Part shown: one piece after another, positions 62,851 to 64,000 of the stretch
Numbering within the stretch: position 1 is the stretch's first letter
How the letters are laid out: each line of letters opens with the position of its first letter
NCBI RefSeq assembly: GCF_004342845.1
Contig: NZ_SLXB01000018.1
Span: forward strand, 23,922 to 87,921
Direction of reading: 5' to 3'
DNA from: Prevotella heparinolytica
GTDB taxonomy: Bacteria; Bacteroidota; Bacteroidia; Bacteroidales; Bacteroidaceae
Length of the DNA stretch: 64,000 nt
Notes under the pieces: model-generated
Database searches by the model: none
What the model saw: the letters and a program-made list of their open reading frames with translations, nothing else
Told to the model about the DNA's origin: nothing
Made by a program: the position numbers and the translations under genes

Positions 62851-63099
62851 ATGCAAACGAACAATCCCCAAACGACTCCGGCGGATGAACCGGACGATTT
62901 GTCAAAAAAAACACCATGCAATTTGCCAGGCAATTTACATGATGGTATATTAATATATATTGATAATATTTAATAATATCCTCCGGAGGGTCCTTCGGAG
63001 AATTTAAAGATATATTTTAAAGGTACTGATATACATATCTACACTGGAAAATCTTAGAAAGGCTGGAGTCGGGAAATCCCCGAACCAACCATGATATGC

Positions 63100-63130
63100 T
63101 TTGTTTGTATAATAGAAGTTATTATATTTG
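63100..63130 (+). promoter_or_regulatory. consensus promoter reading into an antisense/structured RNA region
   Basis: TTTG (63100-63103), exactly 19 bp, TATATTTG (63123-63130): a perfect match on the plus strand. The only frame downstream (from 63150) is unconvincing and antisense to the small gene at 63223-63351. Confidence 0.65.
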
Positions 63131-63172
63131 CGCTGTTTTACAGAAAGGAATGACATTATGGCATAAATTTAA

Positions 63173-63200
63173 CCCTGACAAAGCGGCAACTCTGTCAGGG
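63173..63200 (+). ncRNA. hairpin of a candidate small transcript
   Basis: CCCTGACA and TGTCAGGG form a perfect 8-bp stem with a 12-nt loop, about 35 nt after the predicted start of the 63100 promoter. There is no T run directly after it, so it is a structured RNA element rather than a clear terminator. Extent unknown. Confidence 0.3.
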
Positions 63201-63222
63201 CTTGCTCTACAAAGAAACATTA

Positions 63223-63351
63223 TTATTTCTTCTTTTCACGCTGAGACAAAGCACTACCTGCAAGGCTTTTTGTTCTGGTACTTGAACGTCCATCTTGCAA
63301 GGCTTTTGATGCTTGACTGGCAACTTTAGCTGAAGTGACTTTTTTCGCCAT
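63223..63351 (-). CDS. 42-aa basic small protein with a consensus Shine-Dalgarno
   Basis: The frame from ATG 63351 encodes AKKVTSAKVASQASKALQDG, then a Ser/Lys-rich stretch ending ALSQREKKK. A perfect AGGAGG (complement of 63357-63362) sits 5 nt before the ATG, which decides the start and is unusual in this group, where strong SD sites are rare. Similar short Lys/Ser/Ala-rich proteins with the KVASQASKxLxDGRSS pattern occur scattered in many bacterial accessory regions as hypotheticals. Function unknown. It follows the repeat protein by about 90 bp on the same strand. Confidence 0.7.
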   Translation of the reverse strand: MAKKVTSAKVASQASKALQDGRSSTRTKSLAGSALSQREKKK

Positions 63352-63438
63352 AATATCCTCCTTTCTGTCTTTAGTGGCAACATGTTTCAAGTTGCCGTTA
63401 TACACTTGAATACATCCCATTCCCAATAGGTTTGGGAT

Positions 63439-63657
63439 TTATTCACTAAAATCAAATGTCACATTTCCCGGATTAGCAGATGCAATATTTCTACAGTCTA
63501 ATCCAGTAAGTTTTCCTGCTTTTTTAATGGTGAGTTTGCACTTAGTGCCAACTCCACTTGAAGCAATGTTTTTTAAATCCAACGCAGTGAACTTATCCGC
63601 ATTAACAACAAGGTTTCCGCCAGCAGAAGCAATGTTTCTTAAATCTAAAGATGTCAT
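63439..63657 (-). CDS. 72-aa protein with three LDLRNIAS repeats
   Basis: Three repeats of about 22-27 residues make up the whole protein: SLDLRNIASAGGN, ALDLKNIASSGVG and GLDCRNIASANPGN. The shared pattern is T-x-L-D-[LC]-[RK]-N-I-A-S, each followed by a strand-like segment (LVVNAD, KLTIKK, VTFDFS), suggesting a small solenoid or beta-alpha fold. No signal peptide or membrane segment. A small perfect hairpin follows the stop (63421-63437). It is probably the first gene of a pair with the 42-aa protein. I do not recognise a named family. Confidence 0.65.
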   Translation of the reverse strand: MTSLDLRNIASAGGNLVVNADKFTALDLKNIASSGVGTKCKLTIKKAGKLTGLDCRNIASANPGNVTFDFSE

Positions 63658-64000
63658 AATTGCTCTTTTGGTTTACTATAAAGAAAAATATCTCTTATCT
63701 TCAGGTTAAAGGGGAAGAAGTCTATAAAAGCCTGTCTACATATCCTCACGGACTTGTTGGCGTAGTAGATGAGCCAAATTTGAAACAAAAGTTCAGAAAC
63801 TTCCGTTATTTATATATCAACAAAAACCGTGCCATATTTTGACTTGTATTCCATTTTCTTTCAATCACGTTACATATTCAGTATCAATCATTAAAATTAC
63901 TGAATCACTACTGTCCCGTAAAAGTGGATAAATAGTTCTTTGAAATTATTGAAATATAGTCAATTACACGTTTTTTGAAATGAAACGGACTTGATTTTGC
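63658..64000 (+). other. AT-rich window end with no confirmed gene
   Basis: This stretch has no gene I can support. A rightward frame ending at 63842 contains GEEVYKSLSTYPHG and RNFRYLYINKNRAIF, which faintly recall the C-terminal part of RelE/ParE-type toxins but end early; it could be a relic. CTGTCCCGTAAAAGTGG near 63911 may be an element end. Confidence 0.35.

Noticed and set aside
63096..63329. 77-codon plus-strand frame
   Set aside because: It starts before the predicted transcription start and runs antisense to the SD-led 42-aa gene; no family features.
63905..64000. Insertion sequence end (CTGTCCCGTAAAAGTGG)
   Set aside because: The phrase recalls ends of some Bacteroides transposons, but no transposase or second end lies inside the window.
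1..64000. tRNA or rRNA genes
   Set aside because: No cloverleaf-like stretch with the usual T-loop and no rRNA segment was recognised in the intergenic regions.

Overview
The window looks like chromosomal DNA of a Bacteroides-type organism (Bacteroidales). The main reason is the promoter syntax: many genes have a TAnnTTTG -7 box, several with a TTTG -33 box 18-21 bp upstream, and most lack strong Shine-Dalgarno sites. The gene families agree: DUF4422, DUF4248, LruC, the smalltalk mini-protein and the HU-like/amidase cassette, together with purF-carA-carB and full trp and men operons. The genus is inferred; no rRNA or tRNA gene is present to test it.

Layout. (1) 1-1800: end of a uronate-catabolism operon, KDG kinase (cut by the window edge) and KDPG aldolase, closed by a strong terminator. 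(2) 1.8-11.4 kb: a glycan-assembly locus read rightwards (GT2, asparagine-synthase-like protein, GT2, DUF4422, GT2, a decayed glf relic, GT4) that meets a leftward Wzx-type flippase tail to tail. (3) 11.5-17 kb: a conspicuously GC-rich leftward cassette with phage- or plasmid-like replication genes (replication-initiator-like DUF7833 protein, primase-helicase, DUF4248, HU-like protein, smalltalk protein, amidase) and no integrase, bracketed by two long hairpins. (4) 17.2-19.6 kb: an AT-rich RloA/RloB (AbiL-like) candidate anti-phage pair and a small frameshifted gene. (5) 19.9-34 kb: a second exopolysaccharide block, one rightward GT2 and then a tight leftward operon (response regulator, initiating sugar transferase, TolC-like protein, Wzz-like chain regulator, Wzy polymerase, GT2-like, two GT4, phosphoribosyltransferase-HAD fusion), preceded by an LruC lipoprotein. 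(6) 34.4-41.6 kb: the operon trpB-E-G-D-C-F-A behind a leader with a short peptide containing Trp-Trp-Trp and an attenuator-like terminator. (7) 41.7-49.9 kb: a DUF308/HdeD-like membrane protein, purF-carA-carB and an AlaX-like editing protein. (8) 49.9-58.1 kb: menaquinone genes menI-F-D-B-C-E and an acyl-CoA ligase. (9) 58.1-62.5 kb: a K+/H+-type antiporter and a sigma-54 two-component system. (10) 62.5-64 kb: an accessory-looking end with two unusual small proteins.

The most unexpected structure is a set of five intergenic arrays (15.4, 34.3, 42.3, 49.1 and 62.8 kb), all with an exact 22-bp period. Three share a core ARGTGYGGGC and two a palindromic core CTTGTACAAG; both cores contain the pentamer CACTT/AAGTG, and the rest of each unit is largely degenerate. 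Because 22 is not a multiple of 3 but is about two helical turns, phased protein-binding sites fit better than coding repeats or CRISPR. A 10-bp-period CCTCC array directly upstream of the HU-like gene promoter is a second, separate phased array.
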